From contig JAENVS010000006.1 in the NCBI GenBank assembly GCA_016650445.1, positions 1-64,000 on the forward strand: a DNA stretch of 64,000 bases, written 5' to 3'. Source of the DNA: Frankiaceae bacterium (GTDB lineage Bacteria > Actinomycetota > Actinomycetes > Mycobacteriales > SCTD01). Both the position numbers and the translations under genes were made by a program. Positions 23,859-34,225 of this stretch are shown in pieces. A model generated the notes under the pieces. The model did not search any database, had not been told where the DNA came from, and was given only the letters and a program-made list of their open reading frames with translations. Numbering within the stretch: the stretch's first letter is position 1; every line of letters begins with the position of its first letter.

Positions 23859-24647
23859 TCACGGCATCGCGCCGGTTGCCAGGCGCTGGGTCCACAGCAC
23901 GCCGGCGCCGTCGAGGAGCAGCCCGGTCACCAGGCAGCCGAGCCCGAGCGGCGTGTGCAGCAGGAAGTGGGCGGGGCGCGCCCCGAGTGCCGCCGCGAGC
24001 ACGATCCCGACGACCGGGAGGACGGCCAGGAGCTGGGCGGTCGCCCGCGGACCGGCCAGCTCGGCCGCCACGGCGCGGCGCTGTGCCTCGGCAGCGCGTA
24101 GGCCGTCCTCGAGCCGCTCGACGGCTGCCGCCAGCCCGGTGCCCGCCTCGTGGCAGACCTGCCAGCAAGCGGCCAGCCCGCGCAGAACGGTCGGCACGGC
24201 AGAACTGGGTGCGTCGAGCGCCCCCGGCACGTCGCCGCCGAGGCGAGCCGTCGCGGCGGCGGCCGCGAGCGCCCCTGCCGACGGCCCGCAGGCAACCGAA
24301 GCTGCCGCCGCGAGGGCGTCGGCCGGCGTGCGCCCGGCACGCAGGTCGGCGCCGAGCAGCGCCAGCGCGTCGAGGGCACGCGCGCGTTCGCGATCACGAG
24401 CGGCGGCGTGCCGGCGCAGGTCCAAGGCCCGCCGCAGAGCGACGACGGCGCCGGCGGCGATCGCCGCCGCGGCCAGTCCGGACAGCAGCGCCGCTGCGAG
24501 CGGCAGGAGCCAGACCAGCCCCGACGGGCGGGCGACCGGATAGCGCAGTGCCGACAGGGCCGCGAGCCGCACGGTCCCCGTCGTCGACCTCGCCGCCGTC
24601 ACAGCCGCGGCAGCGCCGGCGAGAAGGACCGGAACCCACGCCGTCAC
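23859..24647 (-). CDS. tadB: TadB-like type II secretion F-domain protein
   Basis: The GTG at 24647 overlaps the tadA stop (GTGA) and gives 262 aa. It has an N-terminal membrane pair, a central helical F domain (DALALLGADLRAGRTPADAL, then GLAACWQVCHEAGTGLA) and a C-terminal hydrophobic pair. It partners TadC as the platform protein on which the ATPase TadA acts. Confidence 0.8.
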   Translation of the reverse strand: MTAWVPVLLAGAAAAVTAARSTTGTVRLAALSALRYPVARPSGLVWLLPLAAALLSGLAAAAIAAGAVVALRRALDLRRHAAARDRERARALDALALLGADLRAGRTPADALAAAASVACGPSAGALAAAAATARLGGDVPGALDAPSSAVPTVLRGLAACWQVCHEAGTGLAAAVERLEDGLRAAEAQRRAVAAELAGPRATAQLLAVLPVVGIVLAAALGARPAHFLLHTPLGLGCLVTGLLLDGAGVLWTQRLATGAMP

Positions 24648-25792
24648 CCGAGCAGACCGGCCAGCGCCGGCGCCGCCGGCCCCGGTGTGCCCCGCTCGGC
24701 GTCGCCGTCCCAGCTCCAGGCCTGCACAGCACAAACGGCGCCGTCGGCGCCACGGACCAGCACGCAGACCTCGGCGACCCGGCGGAGGCCATCGCTGCGC
24801 GTGAGGTGGACCGCGACGCGCAGGGCCGACGCGAGCTGGCTGTGCAGCGCCTCCCGGGCGAGCCCCGCCGACGCAGCGAGCGCCTCGAGCCGCGCCGGGA
24901 CGTCAGCTGCGGCGTTGGCGTGCACCGTGCCGCAGCCGCCTTCGTGCCCGGTGTTGAGCGCAGCCAGCAGATCGACGACCTCGGCACCGCGGACCTCGCC
25001 GACGACGAGGCGGTCCGGCCTCATCCGCAGAGCGAGGCGGACCAGGTCGTGCAGTCCGACCGCCCCGGCTCCTTCGACGTTGGGTGGGCGCGCCTCGAGC
25101 CGGACGACGTGCGGAAGGTCGGGGCGCAGCTCCGAGGCGTCCTCGACGAGCAGGACGCGGTGCCGCGGGTCGACCAGTGACAGCAGGGCGGACAGCAGCG
25201 TGGTCTTGCCGGTGCCGGTGCCACCCGACACGAGGAAGGCGGTGCGCGAGAGCACCAGTCGATGCAGCAGCTCTGCCCCCTCTGCCGGGACCGTCCGCGC
25301 CGCGACGAGCTCCGCCAGGGTGAAGACCCGGCGACGCGGCACGCGCAACGACAGACACGTCCCGGCGGGCGACAGCGGAGGGAGCACCGCGTGCAGTCGC
25401 ACACCATCGGGCAGTCGTGCGTCGACCCACGGCTGGGCGGCGTCGAGCCGACGGCCGGCACTGGCGGCGAGCCGCTGCGCCAAGCGGCGGACGGCGTCGT
25501 CGTCGGCGAAGCGCACGGTCGTGCGCGCAAGTCCGTCGTCCCCATCGATCCAGACCTCATCAGGGCCGTTGACCAGCACGTCCGTCACGCCCGACTGCGA
25601 GAGCAGCGCGGCCAGTGGGCCGGCCCCGACGATCTCACCGGAGAGTGCCGTCACGACGTGTGCAACGTCGCCCCGCAGGCCACCTCCCTCGTCCCGCAAC
25701 GCTGCCGCCACCCCTGCCGGTGTCGGGGGAGCACCCGATGCCGCGACCCGTCGGCGGACGCGGTCGACGAGGGCGGTGTCCAACCCGCTCAC
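24644..25792 (-). CDS. tadA: Tad pilus assembly ATPase (CpaF family)
   Basis: The GTG at 25792 overlaps the ssd stop and gives 382 aa. It is a hexameric type II/IV secretion ATPase powering pilin export. Motifs: VTDVLVNGPDEVWID in the N-terminal domain, Walker A SGGTGTGKTTLLSALL, Asp box LLVEDASELRP, Walker B RPDRLVVGEVRGAE and His box TGHEGGCGTVHANAA. It is the Rv3659c equivalent. Confidence 0.93.
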   Translation of the reverse strand: MSGLDTALVDRVRRRVAASGAPPTPAGVAAALRDEGGGLRGDVAHVVTALSGEIVGAGPLAALLSQSGVTDVLVNGPDEVWIDGDDGLARTTVRFADDDAVRRLAQRLAASAGRRLDAAQPWVDARLPDGVRLHAVLPPLSPAGTCLSLRVPRRRVFTLAELVAARTVPAEGAELLHRLVLSRTAFLVSGGTGTGKTTLLSALLSLVDPRHRVLLVEDASELRPDLPHVVRLEARPPNVEGAGAVGLHDLVRLALRMRPDRLVVGEVRGAEVVDLLAALNTGHEGGCGTVHANAAADVPARLEALAASAGLAREALHSQLASALRVAVHLTRSDGLRRVAEVCVLVRGADGAVCAVQAWSWDGDAERGTPGPAAPALAGLLG

Positions 25793-26862
25793 GCCGCGCG
25801 CTGCAGGGGCAGGACGTCGTCGAGCAGCGACTGGCACAGCAGCGCGAGCGGACTGCGGCCGCGCCGGGCGGGAGGCTCGCCGCGCTCGAGGGCAAGGTCG
25901 ATCCCGGGCTCGGGTTTGAGGAAACCGACGAGTGGCAGCCCGAGGGCGCCCGCGATCTCGTCGGCAGCGAGCCCGGACGGCGACGGGCCCCGGACCACCA
26001 GCCGCAGGTCATGGCACAACGGCGACAGCTGCGTTGCCACTCGGGTCGCGGCGGCCGCAGCACGCACCTCCGCGGGAACGACGAGCAGCACGACTGTCGC
26101 CAGTGACAGGACGATCCGGCTCGCCTCGTCGAGCGCACGCGGGAGGTCGGCGACGACCAGCTCGCAGGCCCGCCGCCCGGCCTCCAGCACCGCCTCCATC
26201 GCCTCGGGCGGCACCCGGAGGACGTCACCGCGGTCCCACGAGAGCACGGACAGCTCGCTCATCCGCGGCAGCGCCTCCGTGAGGGCCGCCCCCGGCAGGC
26301 GGCCGCGGGTCCCGCCCAGATCCGGCCAGCGGACCCCCGGGTCGGACTCACCGCCGAAGACCAGGTCGATCCCGCCACCGAGCGGGTCGCCGTCGACGAG
26401 CAGCACCCCGTGACCGCGCCGGGACGCCGTCACGGCGAGACCCGCGGCGAGCGTCGTCGCGCCGGCGCCGCCGCGCCCGCCCACCACGGCGATCAGCTCA
26501 CCCGAGATCCGGGAGGGCTCGACCGACTCAGCGAGCATCTCAACCAGCCAGGCTTCCCCGTCCGGCAGGAACACGACGTGCTCGGCACCCACCTCGACGG
26601 CGCGCTGCCAGATGCCGGCGTCGTCGAGGTCCTCCCCCAGCAGCGCCACGCCTGATCGCCTCGGCAGTCGGGCGCGCGCACAGGCGACGGCGGCGTCCGG
26701 CCCGATGACAACGGCGGCAGCCGTGCCCCACGAACGGCGCGCGGCGCCGGCGTCGGTCGCGACGTCGACCTCGGTGCCGGCGGTGAGTCCGATCCGGATC
26801 AGGTCGTCCAGGACGACCGGGTCAGCCGTGATGACGAGCGGACGCGGCGGGTGTGTCGGCAC
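25789..26862 (-). CDS. ssd: Septum-site/CpaE-like MinD-family ATPase
   Basis: A protein of 357 aa from the GTG at 26862, directly behind GGAGGA; an ATG at 26883 would add seven residues. Residues about 1-110 are a receiver-like domain without clear phosphoacceptor motifs. Residues about 120-350 are a ParA/MinD ATPase with GGRGGAGATTLAAGLA in place of the deviant Walker A GKGGxGKT (Ala for the second Lys) and VDGDPLGGGIDL. This is the Rv3660c (Ssd) family. As the first gene of the tad operon it probably localises the secretion machine, as CpaE does; the septum role is known only from mycobacteria. Confidence 0.85.
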   Translation of the reverse strand: MPTHPPRPLVITADPVVLDDLIRIGLTAGTEVDVATDAGAARRSWGTAAAVVIGPDAAVACARARLPRRSGVALLGEDLDDAGIWQRAVEVGAEHVVFLPDGEAWLVEMLAESVEPSRISGELIAVVGGRGGAGATTLAAGLAVTASRRGHGVLLVDGDPLGGGIDLVFGGESDPGVRWPDLGGTRGRLPGAALTEALPRMSELSVLSWDRGDVLRVPPEAMEAVLEAGRRACELVVADLPRALDEASRIVLSLATVVLLVVPAEVRAAAAATRVATQLSPLCHDLRLVVRGPSPSGLAADEIAGALGLPLVGFLKPEPGIDLALERGEPPARRGRSPLALLCQSLLDDVLPLQRAA

Positions 26863-26967
26863 AGGTCCTCCAGGCGGCGGCATGGCGGCCAGCCTCGGGA
26901 CGCGACAGCGGTCACGGGGCGCACACGGAACGGCTGTGGACGAGCGGCAGGGGTGTGGACGACACGC

Positions 26968-27042
26968 GGACGACCCCTGCCGGGGGGGTGGCAGGGGTCG
27001 TCTCGCTGAGGTCCGACTTCCGGGGGGGTGAGCCGGACCCGC
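26968..27042 (-). ncRNA. 6C small RNA
   Basis: On the minus strand two hairpins follow each other, each with a C7 loop. The first (27010-27039) pairs GGTCCG with CGGACC around CACCCCCCCGGA. The second (26970-27001) has twelve perfect pairs, ACGACCCCTGCC with GGCAGGGGTCGT, around ACCCCCCC. Two C-rich hairpin loops define the actinobacterial 6C RNA. Its position between ssd and the HAD phosphatase gene matches the mycobacterial B11/6C gene between Rv3660c and Rv3661. The loops act by pairing with G-rich ribosome-binding regions of target mRNAs. The ends given here are estimates. Confidence 0.88.
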
Positions 27043-27123
27043 ACGCGACAGAGCCAGTGCTGCGACGCTGTCTGCCGCGAGATGTCCCCGCGCCCCAGCG
27101 GGTCCAAACCCGGTATCTCCACC

Positions 27124-27129
27124 TATCCT
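27124..27129 (+). promoter_or_regulatory. -10 box of leaderless HAD-phosphatase promoter
   Basis: TATCCT is followed by seven bases and the GTG start at 27137, with no ribosome-binding site between. Confidence 0.5.
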
Positions 27130-27136
27130 CGGACTC

Positions 27137-27934
27137 GTGGGTAACAAGGGCGCGGCCGCGTTCTTCGACCTGGACAAGACCGTCATCGCCAGGTCGAGCA
27201 CGCTGGCGTTCGGCAAGCCCTTCTACAAGGGCGGCCTGGTCAACCGACGTGCCGTCCTGAAGTCGTCGTACGCCCAGTTCGTCTATCTCCTGCAGGGCGC
27301 GGACGAGACCCAGATGGACCGCATGCGCGACTACCTCAAGACGCTCTGCGCAGGGTGGTCGGTGGAGCAGGTCAACGCGATCGTCGCCGAGACGCTCCAC
27401 GAGCTCATCAACCCGCTGGTGTACGACGAGGCGGTGGCGCTGTTCGACGAGCACCGCGCCGCGGGGCGGGACATCGTCATCGTCAGCAGCAGCGGGGAGG
27501 AGGTCGTCGGCCCGATCGGCGAAATGCTCGGGGTCGACCGCGTGGTCGCGACGCGAATGGTGGTCGACAAGGGCGCCTACACCGGTGACATCGCCTTCTA
27601 CGCGTACGGCGACGGCAAGGCGATCGCGATGCGGGAGCTCGCCGCGGAGCACGGTTACGACCTGGCCGCGAGCTACGCCTACAGCGACTCGATGACCGAC
27701 CTGCCGATGCTCGAGGCGGTCGGGCACGCGACCGCGGTCAACCCGGACAAAGCGCTGCGCAAGACCGCAGTGGAGCGCAGCTGGCCGGTGCTGGAGTTCC
27801 AGCGGCCGGTCCGGATGCGCGCTCGCATCCCCTCACTGCCGACGCCCCCGGGACCCCCGGTGGCCTACGCCGGCGTGGCCGTGGCGGCGAGCGCGCTCGG
27901 CGTCGTGTGGTGGGCGGGGCGTCGCAACAGATAG
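27137..27934 (+). CDS. HAD-IB family phosphatase (SerB-like)
   Basis: A protein of 265 aa from the GTG at 27137. HAD motif I is FFDLDKTVI; motif II is in VIVSSSGEEVV; motif IV is YSDSMTDLPML, in which Tyr-Ser replaces the usual Gly before Asp. The C-terminus has a Pro-rich linker and one membrane helix (YAGVAVAASALGVVWWAG), so the enzyme is probably membrane-tethered facing the cytoplasm. It is the Rv3661 family; the substrate is unknown despite similarity to phosphoserine phosphatase. Confidence 0.85.
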   Translation: MGNKGAAAFFDLDKTVIARSSTLAFGKPFYKGGLVNRRAVLKSSYAQFVYLLQGADETQMDRMRDYLKTLCAGWSVEQVNAIVAETLHELINPLVYDEAVALFDEHRAAGRDIVIVSSSGEEVVGPIGEMLGVDRVVATRMVVDKGAYTGDIAFYAYGDGKAIAMRELAAEHGYDLAASYAYSDSMTDLPMLEAVGHATAVNPDKALRKTAVERSWPVLEFQRPVRMRARIPSLPTPPGPPVAYAGVAVAASALGVVWWAGRRNR

Positions 27935-27954
27935 CGGAAAGTAGTTGACCGAAG

Positions 27955-27973
27955 GCCCTTCACAAGGAAGGGC
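27955..27973 (+). terminator. Hairpin after the HAD phosphatase gene
   Basis: GCCCTTC and GAAGGGC form a seven-pair stem around ACAAG, 20 bases past the stop codon. No T-run follows on the plus strand. Confidence 0.5.
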
Positions 27974-28285
27974 TGGCGGCGTACAAAGTTGGCACGGACC
28001 ACCGCCGACCGGAGGACTACGTTCCCCCCGACGGCGGTCCGTGTACGGCAGTCGGGCACCCACGTGCGACCCGCCACGTGAGGCACGTCGAACGGCCACT
28101 GGCCGGTGCGGCGAACTGAGGTGCACGCCTGGTAACCCGCACTTCCGTACATGGTGACGGCGCCCCGCTCCGGCGAGGCGCCGTTCCCGTTCCTGCGAGC
28201 GGAGCTGTCGACCGGTGCCCCGCGACGAAGGAGCGGGCGTGCCGGTTGGCTGCGTAGCCGAGCGCGCCGTATGTCAGCGACCGCT
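27974..28285. other. Gene-free structured stretch between convergent genes
   Basis: About 310 bases with no convincing coding frame. It contains a large imperfect hairpin in which CACGGACC near 27993 faces GGTCCGTG near 28040 around a loop with CCCCCC. It also has repeated CACGTG-type blocks and an eight-pair hairpin, ACGGCGCC (28157-28164) with GGCGCCGT (28177-28184). The last could terminate the minus-strand gene or read-through from the left. A small RNA is possible but not shown. Confidence 0.4.
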
Positions 28286-29125
28286 CTACGACCGCGAAAT
28301 GGCCTCGCACACGGCGACTCCCTCTCGCGCGCCGAGGGCGACGGCGGCCGCGCAGTGGTCGATCCAGCGCGCCACCCCCGCCGGTCCGTCCTGCACGTAT
28401 GACCGCGCGGCGTCGGCGTACTCGTGGTGCAGTTCGTTGTGCCCGACCTCGGGCGCCGACACGGCCTTGGGGTCGAGGCCACGGTCGACGAGCACCAGCC
28501 GTGCCGCGGCGCGGGCGACCAGCCCGTCGAGCGATCCGAAGGCCCGCAGCGCGAGCAGCTCCCCGTGCACCACGGCCGCGACAACGACCGCCGGCGCGGC
28601 TGTCGGCGAGGTCAGCACCCGCGACAGTCCGTCGATCCGCGCCGACACCTCGAGCGGGTCGGGTGCCGGGCCGAGCTCGAGGGGGTCGTCGTAGGACGCG
28701 CCGACAGCCCGGGGCCGGCCGAGAAGCTCGGCATCGACGATGTCGGCGGCGGCGAGGACATGCAGTCGCGCGAGCGCCTGCCGCGGTGAGTGCTTCCACG
28801 ACGTGAGCACCGACCCGAGGTCGGCATGGAGCCGCACAGCGCCCTCGACGACTCGCGCGCCGCGGTCGTCCTTCGACGGCAACGTGATGGTGCCCCCGGC
28901 GAGCAGCTGGCCGCGGAGGCGCTCCAGCTCGATTCCGACCCCCTCCAGCTCGGCGCTCGCTCGCGCTCCGCGCAGCGCGGACTCGGCGGTCACCTCGGCC
29001 GACCGGCGGCGCAAGACCCGGTGCGACAGCAGCCCGTCGACAGCGGTGCGGGCGCGGGCCACCGCGTCGTCAACACCGGGCAGGCCGAGCAGCGCTGCCA
29101 GGTGGTCAGTCGCCGCAGTCGTCAC
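28286..29125 (-). CDS. Conserved hypothetical protein beside acsA
   Basis: A protein of 279 aa from the GTG at 29125, chosen because TAGCGT lies seven bases upstream as a leaderless -10 box. The frame is open further upstream only because it is antisense to acsA. The protein is Ala/Leu-rich and mostly helical, with no signal or membrane segment. Conserved-looking blocks are [33 protein letters not shown] and [16 protein letters not shown] do not recognise a catalytic motif; the Fic HPFxxGNGR motif is absent, though the helical pattern is loosely Fic-like. It diverges from acsA, as relatives do in other actinobacteria. Confidence 0.7.
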   Translation of the reverse strand: MTTAATDHLAALLGLPGVDDAVARARTAVDGLLSHRVLRRRSAEVTAESALRGARASAELEGVGIELERLRGQLLAGGTITLPSKDDRGARVVEGAVRLHADLGSVLTSWKHSPRQALARLHVLAAADIVDAELLGRPRAVGASYDDPLELGPAPDPLEVSARIDGLSRVLTSPTAAPAVVVAAVVHGELLALRAFGSLDGLVARAAARLVLVDRGLDPKAVSAPEVGHNELHHEYADAARSYVQDGPAGVARWIDHCAAAVALGAREGVAVCEAISRS

Positions 29126-29132
29126 CGCCGCG

Positions 29133-29138
29133 ACGCTA
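29133..29138 (-). promoter_or_regulatory. -10 box of leaderless promoter
   Basis: TAGCGT on the minus strand lies seven bases before the GTG at 29125. Confidence 0.45.
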
Positions 29139-29188
29139 CCTACCGGCCCGGGTTGCGGGGCGGCCAGCACGTGGGCAAGGCTCGACCC

Positions 29189-31162
<1,974 letters not shown>

Positions 31163-31231
31163 GGTCGTCCTCGGTGTGCCGGGAAGTCTGGTCGGCGGTT
31201 CCGTTCCGCGTGCCCTAGACCAGGAGATCCC

Positions 31232-31255
31232 ATGCCGACGACCACCACCTCATGA
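31232..31255 (+). CDS. Seven-codon leader ORF (MPTTTTS) before the CBS gene
   Basis: AGGAGA is followed after four bases by ATG at 31232, which opens a frame of seven codons ending in TGA. That TGA overlaps the ATG of the CBS protein (ATGA). The only good ribosome site in front of the operon serves this mini-frame, so translation of the CBS gene may depend on re-initiation. A missed frameshift joining the two frames is the alternative. Confidence 0.45.
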   Translation: MPTTTTS

Positions 31256-31695
31256 GGGCCGGCGAGCTCGCCCGCCCGTACCCCGTCATAAGCATCACCG
31301 CCTCGGCTGCCGAAGCCGGCCGGATGCTCGCGCAGGAGGACGTCGACGTCCTGCTCGTGCAGGGCGACGACGGCGTTCCCGTCGGGGCGCTGCACGACAT
31401 CGGCCTGCTGAACGCGCTGCTGCCGCACTACCTCGTCGAGGACCGCGCGCTCGCACGAGTCGTGGGGGAAGGCGATGCCGACAGCCTCTGGGCCCGCCTC
31501 GACGGCAAGACCGTCGCCGACCTGCTGACCAGCCACGCGGCGCCGCTGCCCACCGTCCCGCGGGACGCGACCCTGGTGCAGATCGGTGTCGAGATGTGCG
31601 CCGCCGGAGCCGCGCTGGTCGCCGTCGTCGACGGCACCGTGATCCTCGGCGGCGTCACGACGTCGGCGCTGCTCACCCAGCTGCTGCAGCCGTGA
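31252..31695 (+). CDS. CBS-domain protein of the antiporter operon
   Basis: A protein of 147 aa consisting of a CBS pair: first motif VISITASAAEAGRMLAQEDVDVLLVQGDDG, read here as VISITASAAEAGRML then DVDVLLV; second PTVPRDATLVQIGVEM. CBS pairs bind adenine nucleotides and regulate attached transporters. This one is a free subunit made from a gene that overlaps the NhaD-type antiporter gene (GTGA), so it may sense cell energy or ionic state for that protein. Confidence 0.75.
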   Translation: MRAGELARPYPVISITASAAEAGRMLAQEDVDVLLVQGDDGVPVGALHDIGLLNALLPHYLVEDRALARVVGEGDADSLWARLDGKTVADLLTSHAAPLPTVPRDATLVQIGVEMCAAGAALVAVVDGTVILGGVTTSALLTQLLQP

Positions 31696-32984
31696 CCGCC
31701 GTGCTGGCGGTAGCCGTCTTCGTCGGGGCCTACGTCCTCATCGCGACGGAGAAGGTCGACCGCGTCAAGGTCGCTCTGGGCGGCGCAGCGCTCATGCTCG
31801 CGTTCGGGATCCTCGACTCGGAGGAGGCGTTCTCCTCCAAGGAGACCGGCATCGACTGGGACGTCATCTTCCTGCTGCTCGGGATGATGGTCATCGTCGG
31901 CGTCCTGCGGCAGACAGGGGTGTTCGACTACGTCGCGATCTGGGCGGCCAAGAAGGCCAAGGGCGAGCCGTTCCGCGTCATGACGCTGCTGGTGCTGATC
32001 ACCGCGGTGGCCAGCGCGATGCTGGACAACGTAACCACCGTCCTGCTGGTCGCACCCGTCACGATCCTCATCTGCGAGCGGCTCAAGGCCCCACCCGTGC
32101 CGTTCCTACTGGCGGAGGTGTTCGCCTCCAACATCGGCGGCACGGCAACTCTGATCGGTGACCCGCCCAACATCATCATCGCGAGCCAGTCGGGTCTGTC
32201 CTACATGGACTTCCTGAGCAACCTCGCGCCGCTTGTGGTGGTGCTCATGGCGGCGTTCGTGCTGCTGTGCCGGGTCATGTTCCGCGGCGCGTTCACCTAC
32301 CGCCCGGAGCAGGTGGAACAGGTGATGGCGCTCGACGAGAAGGAGGCCATCACCGACCGGCCGCTGCTCGTCCGCTCTCTCGCCGTCCTCGCCTTGGTCA
32401 CGGTCCTGTTCGCCTTCCACAGCGTCCTGCACTACGAGGTGTCGGTCATCGCGCTCCTCGGTGCCGGCCTGCTCGTGCTCATCGCCCGGCGCGACCCGAA
32501 GCCCTTCCTCGACGAGGTGGAGTGGCCGACACTGATCTTCTTCGGCGGACTGTTCATCATGGTCGGTGCGCTCGTGCACGTGGGTGTGGTCGGCGACCTC
32601 GCGGAGTTCGCCACGGACGCCACCGACGGACGCGTCGGTGTGGCCAGCGGCGTCCTGCTGGGGGGCTCGGCGGTGCTGTCGGCCCTCGTGGACAACATCC
32701 CGTACGTCGCCACGATGGCGCCGCTCGTCGACAGCCTGGTTCAGCGGCTGCCAGCAGGCACCGACGGTGATGTCCTGTGGTGGTCGCTGGCACTCGGAGC
32801 CGACCTTGGTGGCAACGCGACGGCGATCGGCGCGAGCGCCAACGTCGTCGTGCTCGGCATCGCCGCCCGCAGCGGCTACCCGATCGGGTTCTGGGAGTTC
32901 ACCAAGTACGGCCTGATCGTGACGGCCGTGACGATCGGGCTGTCCGTGCCCTACCTCTGGCTGCGCTACTTCGTGCTGGCGTGA
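31692..32984 (+). CDS. ArsB/NhaD-family ion antiporter
   Basis: The GTG at 31692 overlaps the CBS stop and gives 430 aa with about eleven membrane helices. Family motifs: ASAMLDNVTTVLLVAP, SNIGGTATLIGDPPNI, and in the second half SALVDNIPYVATMAP and GADLGGNATAIGASAN, the paired re-entrant loops of the ion transporter superfamily. Pairing with NhaA points to Na+/H+ exchange rather than arsenite export, but the substrate is inferred. Confidence 0.85.
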   Translation: MTAVLAVAVFVGAYVLIATEKVDRVKVALGGAALMLAFGILDSEEAFSSKETGIDWDVIFLLLGMMVIVGVLRQTGVFDYVAIWAAKKAKGEPFRVMTLLVLITAVASAMLDNVTTVLLVAPVTILICERLKAPPVPFLLAEVFASNIGGTATLIGDPPNIIIASQSGLSYMDFLSNLAPLVVVLMAAFVLLCRVMFRGAFTYRPEQVEQVMALDEKEAITDRPLLVRSLAVLALVTVLFAFHSVLHYEVSVIALLGAGLLVLIARRDPKPFLDEVEWPTLIFFGGLFIMVGALVHVGVVGDLAEFATDATDGRVGVASGVLLGGSAVLSALVDNIPYVATMAPLVDSLVQRLPAGTDGDVLWWSLALGADLGGNATAIGASANVVVLGIAARSGYPIGFWEFTKYGLIVTAVTIGLSVPYLWLRYFVLA

Positions 32985-34162
32985 CCGCGCCCGTACGCCG
33001 CTACGTCGACTACCTGCGGGTCGAGCAGGTGGGTGGGCTGGTCCTGCTCGTCGCAGCAGCCATCGCGCTCGTCCTCGCCAACAGCCCCGCAAGCGACTGG
33101 TACGAGGACCTGCGAGGAGTGACGTTCGGACCGGACACACTCGGCGCTCGCCTCGACGTCGCCCACTGGGCGTCCGACGGGCTGCTCGCCGTCTTCTTCT
33201 TCGTCGTGGGGCTGGAGGTCAAGCGCGAGCTCGTCATCGGCGAGCTGACCGACCGCCGGACGGCGGCGCTGCCCGTGATCGCGGCGCTGGGCGGGATCGT
33301 CGTGCCGGCTCTGGTCTACCTCGCCGTCGCCGGCGGCGCCCCCGGCAGCGGACGCGGCTGGGCCGTCCCGACGGCCACCGACATCGCGTTCGCGCTGGCC
33401 GTGCTGGCTGTTGCCGGCGCGGCAGCACCCGTCGGGTTACGGCTGTTCCTGCTCTCGCTCGCCGTCGTCGACGATCTCGGCGCGATCGCGTTGATCGCGG
33501 CCCTCTACACCGAGACGCTGCGCTTGTTGCCGCTGCTGGGCGCGGCCGCTCTCCTCGGCCTCTACTGGCTGGCACAGCGACGTCGCATCACGACACCACT
33601 GCTGTACGTCCCGCTCGCCATCGCGGCGTGGTTGTGCGTTCACGACTCCGGCGTACACGCCACCGTCGCGGGCGTCGCGTTCGGGCTCCTCACCCGCGTC
33701 CGCCCCGACGACGGTGAGGAACACGGACCGGCCGAGCGGCTCGAGCACCGGCTCCAGCCGTGGAGCGCCGGACTGGTCGTACCGGTGTTCGCGTTCACGG
33801 CCGCCGGCGTCAGCGTCTCCACCGACGCCTTCGGCGCCGCCCTCGACGACCGGGCGGCGGTGGCCGTCTTGGTGGCCCTGCTCCTCGGCAAGTTCCTGGG
33901 CGTCCTCGGCGCATCGTGGCTCGCGGTGCGCACGGGTCTGGCCCGGCTGCCCGAGCGCGTCGGCTGGGTCGACCTCGCGGGCGTGGCGGCGCTCGCGGGG
34001 ACCGGCTTCACCGTGAGCTTGCTCCTGGCCCGGCTCGCGTTCCCCGAACCGGAACGCGGCGCCGCAGTGACCCTGGCGGTGCTGGTGGCGAGCGTGGTGG
34101 CGTCCGTCGTCGGTGCGGTCATACTGCGAATCCGGCGCCACGCGCACGCGCATGTCGTGTAA
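32981..34162 (+). CDS. nhaA: Na+/H+ antiporter NhaA
   Basis: The GTG at 32981 overlaps the NhaD stop and gives 393 aa with about twelve membrane helices. Diagnostic features are GLEVKRELVIGEL, PTATDIAFALAVLA (with the Asp corresponding to E. coli D133) and LAVVDDLGAIALIA (the D163/D164 ion site). It exports Na+ or Li+ in exchange for protons. Coupling of CBS, NhaD and NhaA by four-base overlaps predicts one three-gene unit. Confidence 0.95.
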   Translation: MTAPVRRYVDYLRVEQVGGLVLLVAAAIALVLANSPASDWYEDLRGVTFGPDTLGARLDVAHWASDGLLAVFFFVVGLEVKRELVIGELTDRRTAALPVIAALGGIVVPALVYLAVAGGAPGSGRGWAVPTATDIAFALAVLAVAGAAAPVGLRLFLLSLAVVDDLGAIALIAALYTETLRLLPLLGAAALLGLYWLAQRRRITTPLLYVPLAIAAWLCVHDSGVHATVAGVAFGLLTRVRPDDGEEHGPAERLEHRLQPWSAGLVVPVFAFTAAGVSVSTDAFGAALDDRAAVAVLVALLLGKFLGVLGASWLAVRTGLARLPERVGWVDLAGVAALAGTGFTVSLLLARLAFPEPERGAAVTLAVLVASVVASVVGAVILRIRRHAHAHVV

Positions 34163-34225
34163 CACCGATGCCTGCGGGTACGGCGCCTGCGAGCAGCTGA
34201 CCCCGCAGTACCTGAGGAGAGCGCA

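Noticed and set aside
22598-25180. Open frame of 860 codons on the plus strand through the tad locus
   Set aside because: Low-complexity Arg/Ala/Gly product typical of antisense GC-rich frames; the minus strand encodes recognisable Tad proteins.
26982-27030. G7 runs as a G-quadruplex
   Set aside because: Only two G runs exist, each in the loop of a hairpin; the opposite strand explains them as 6C RNA loops.
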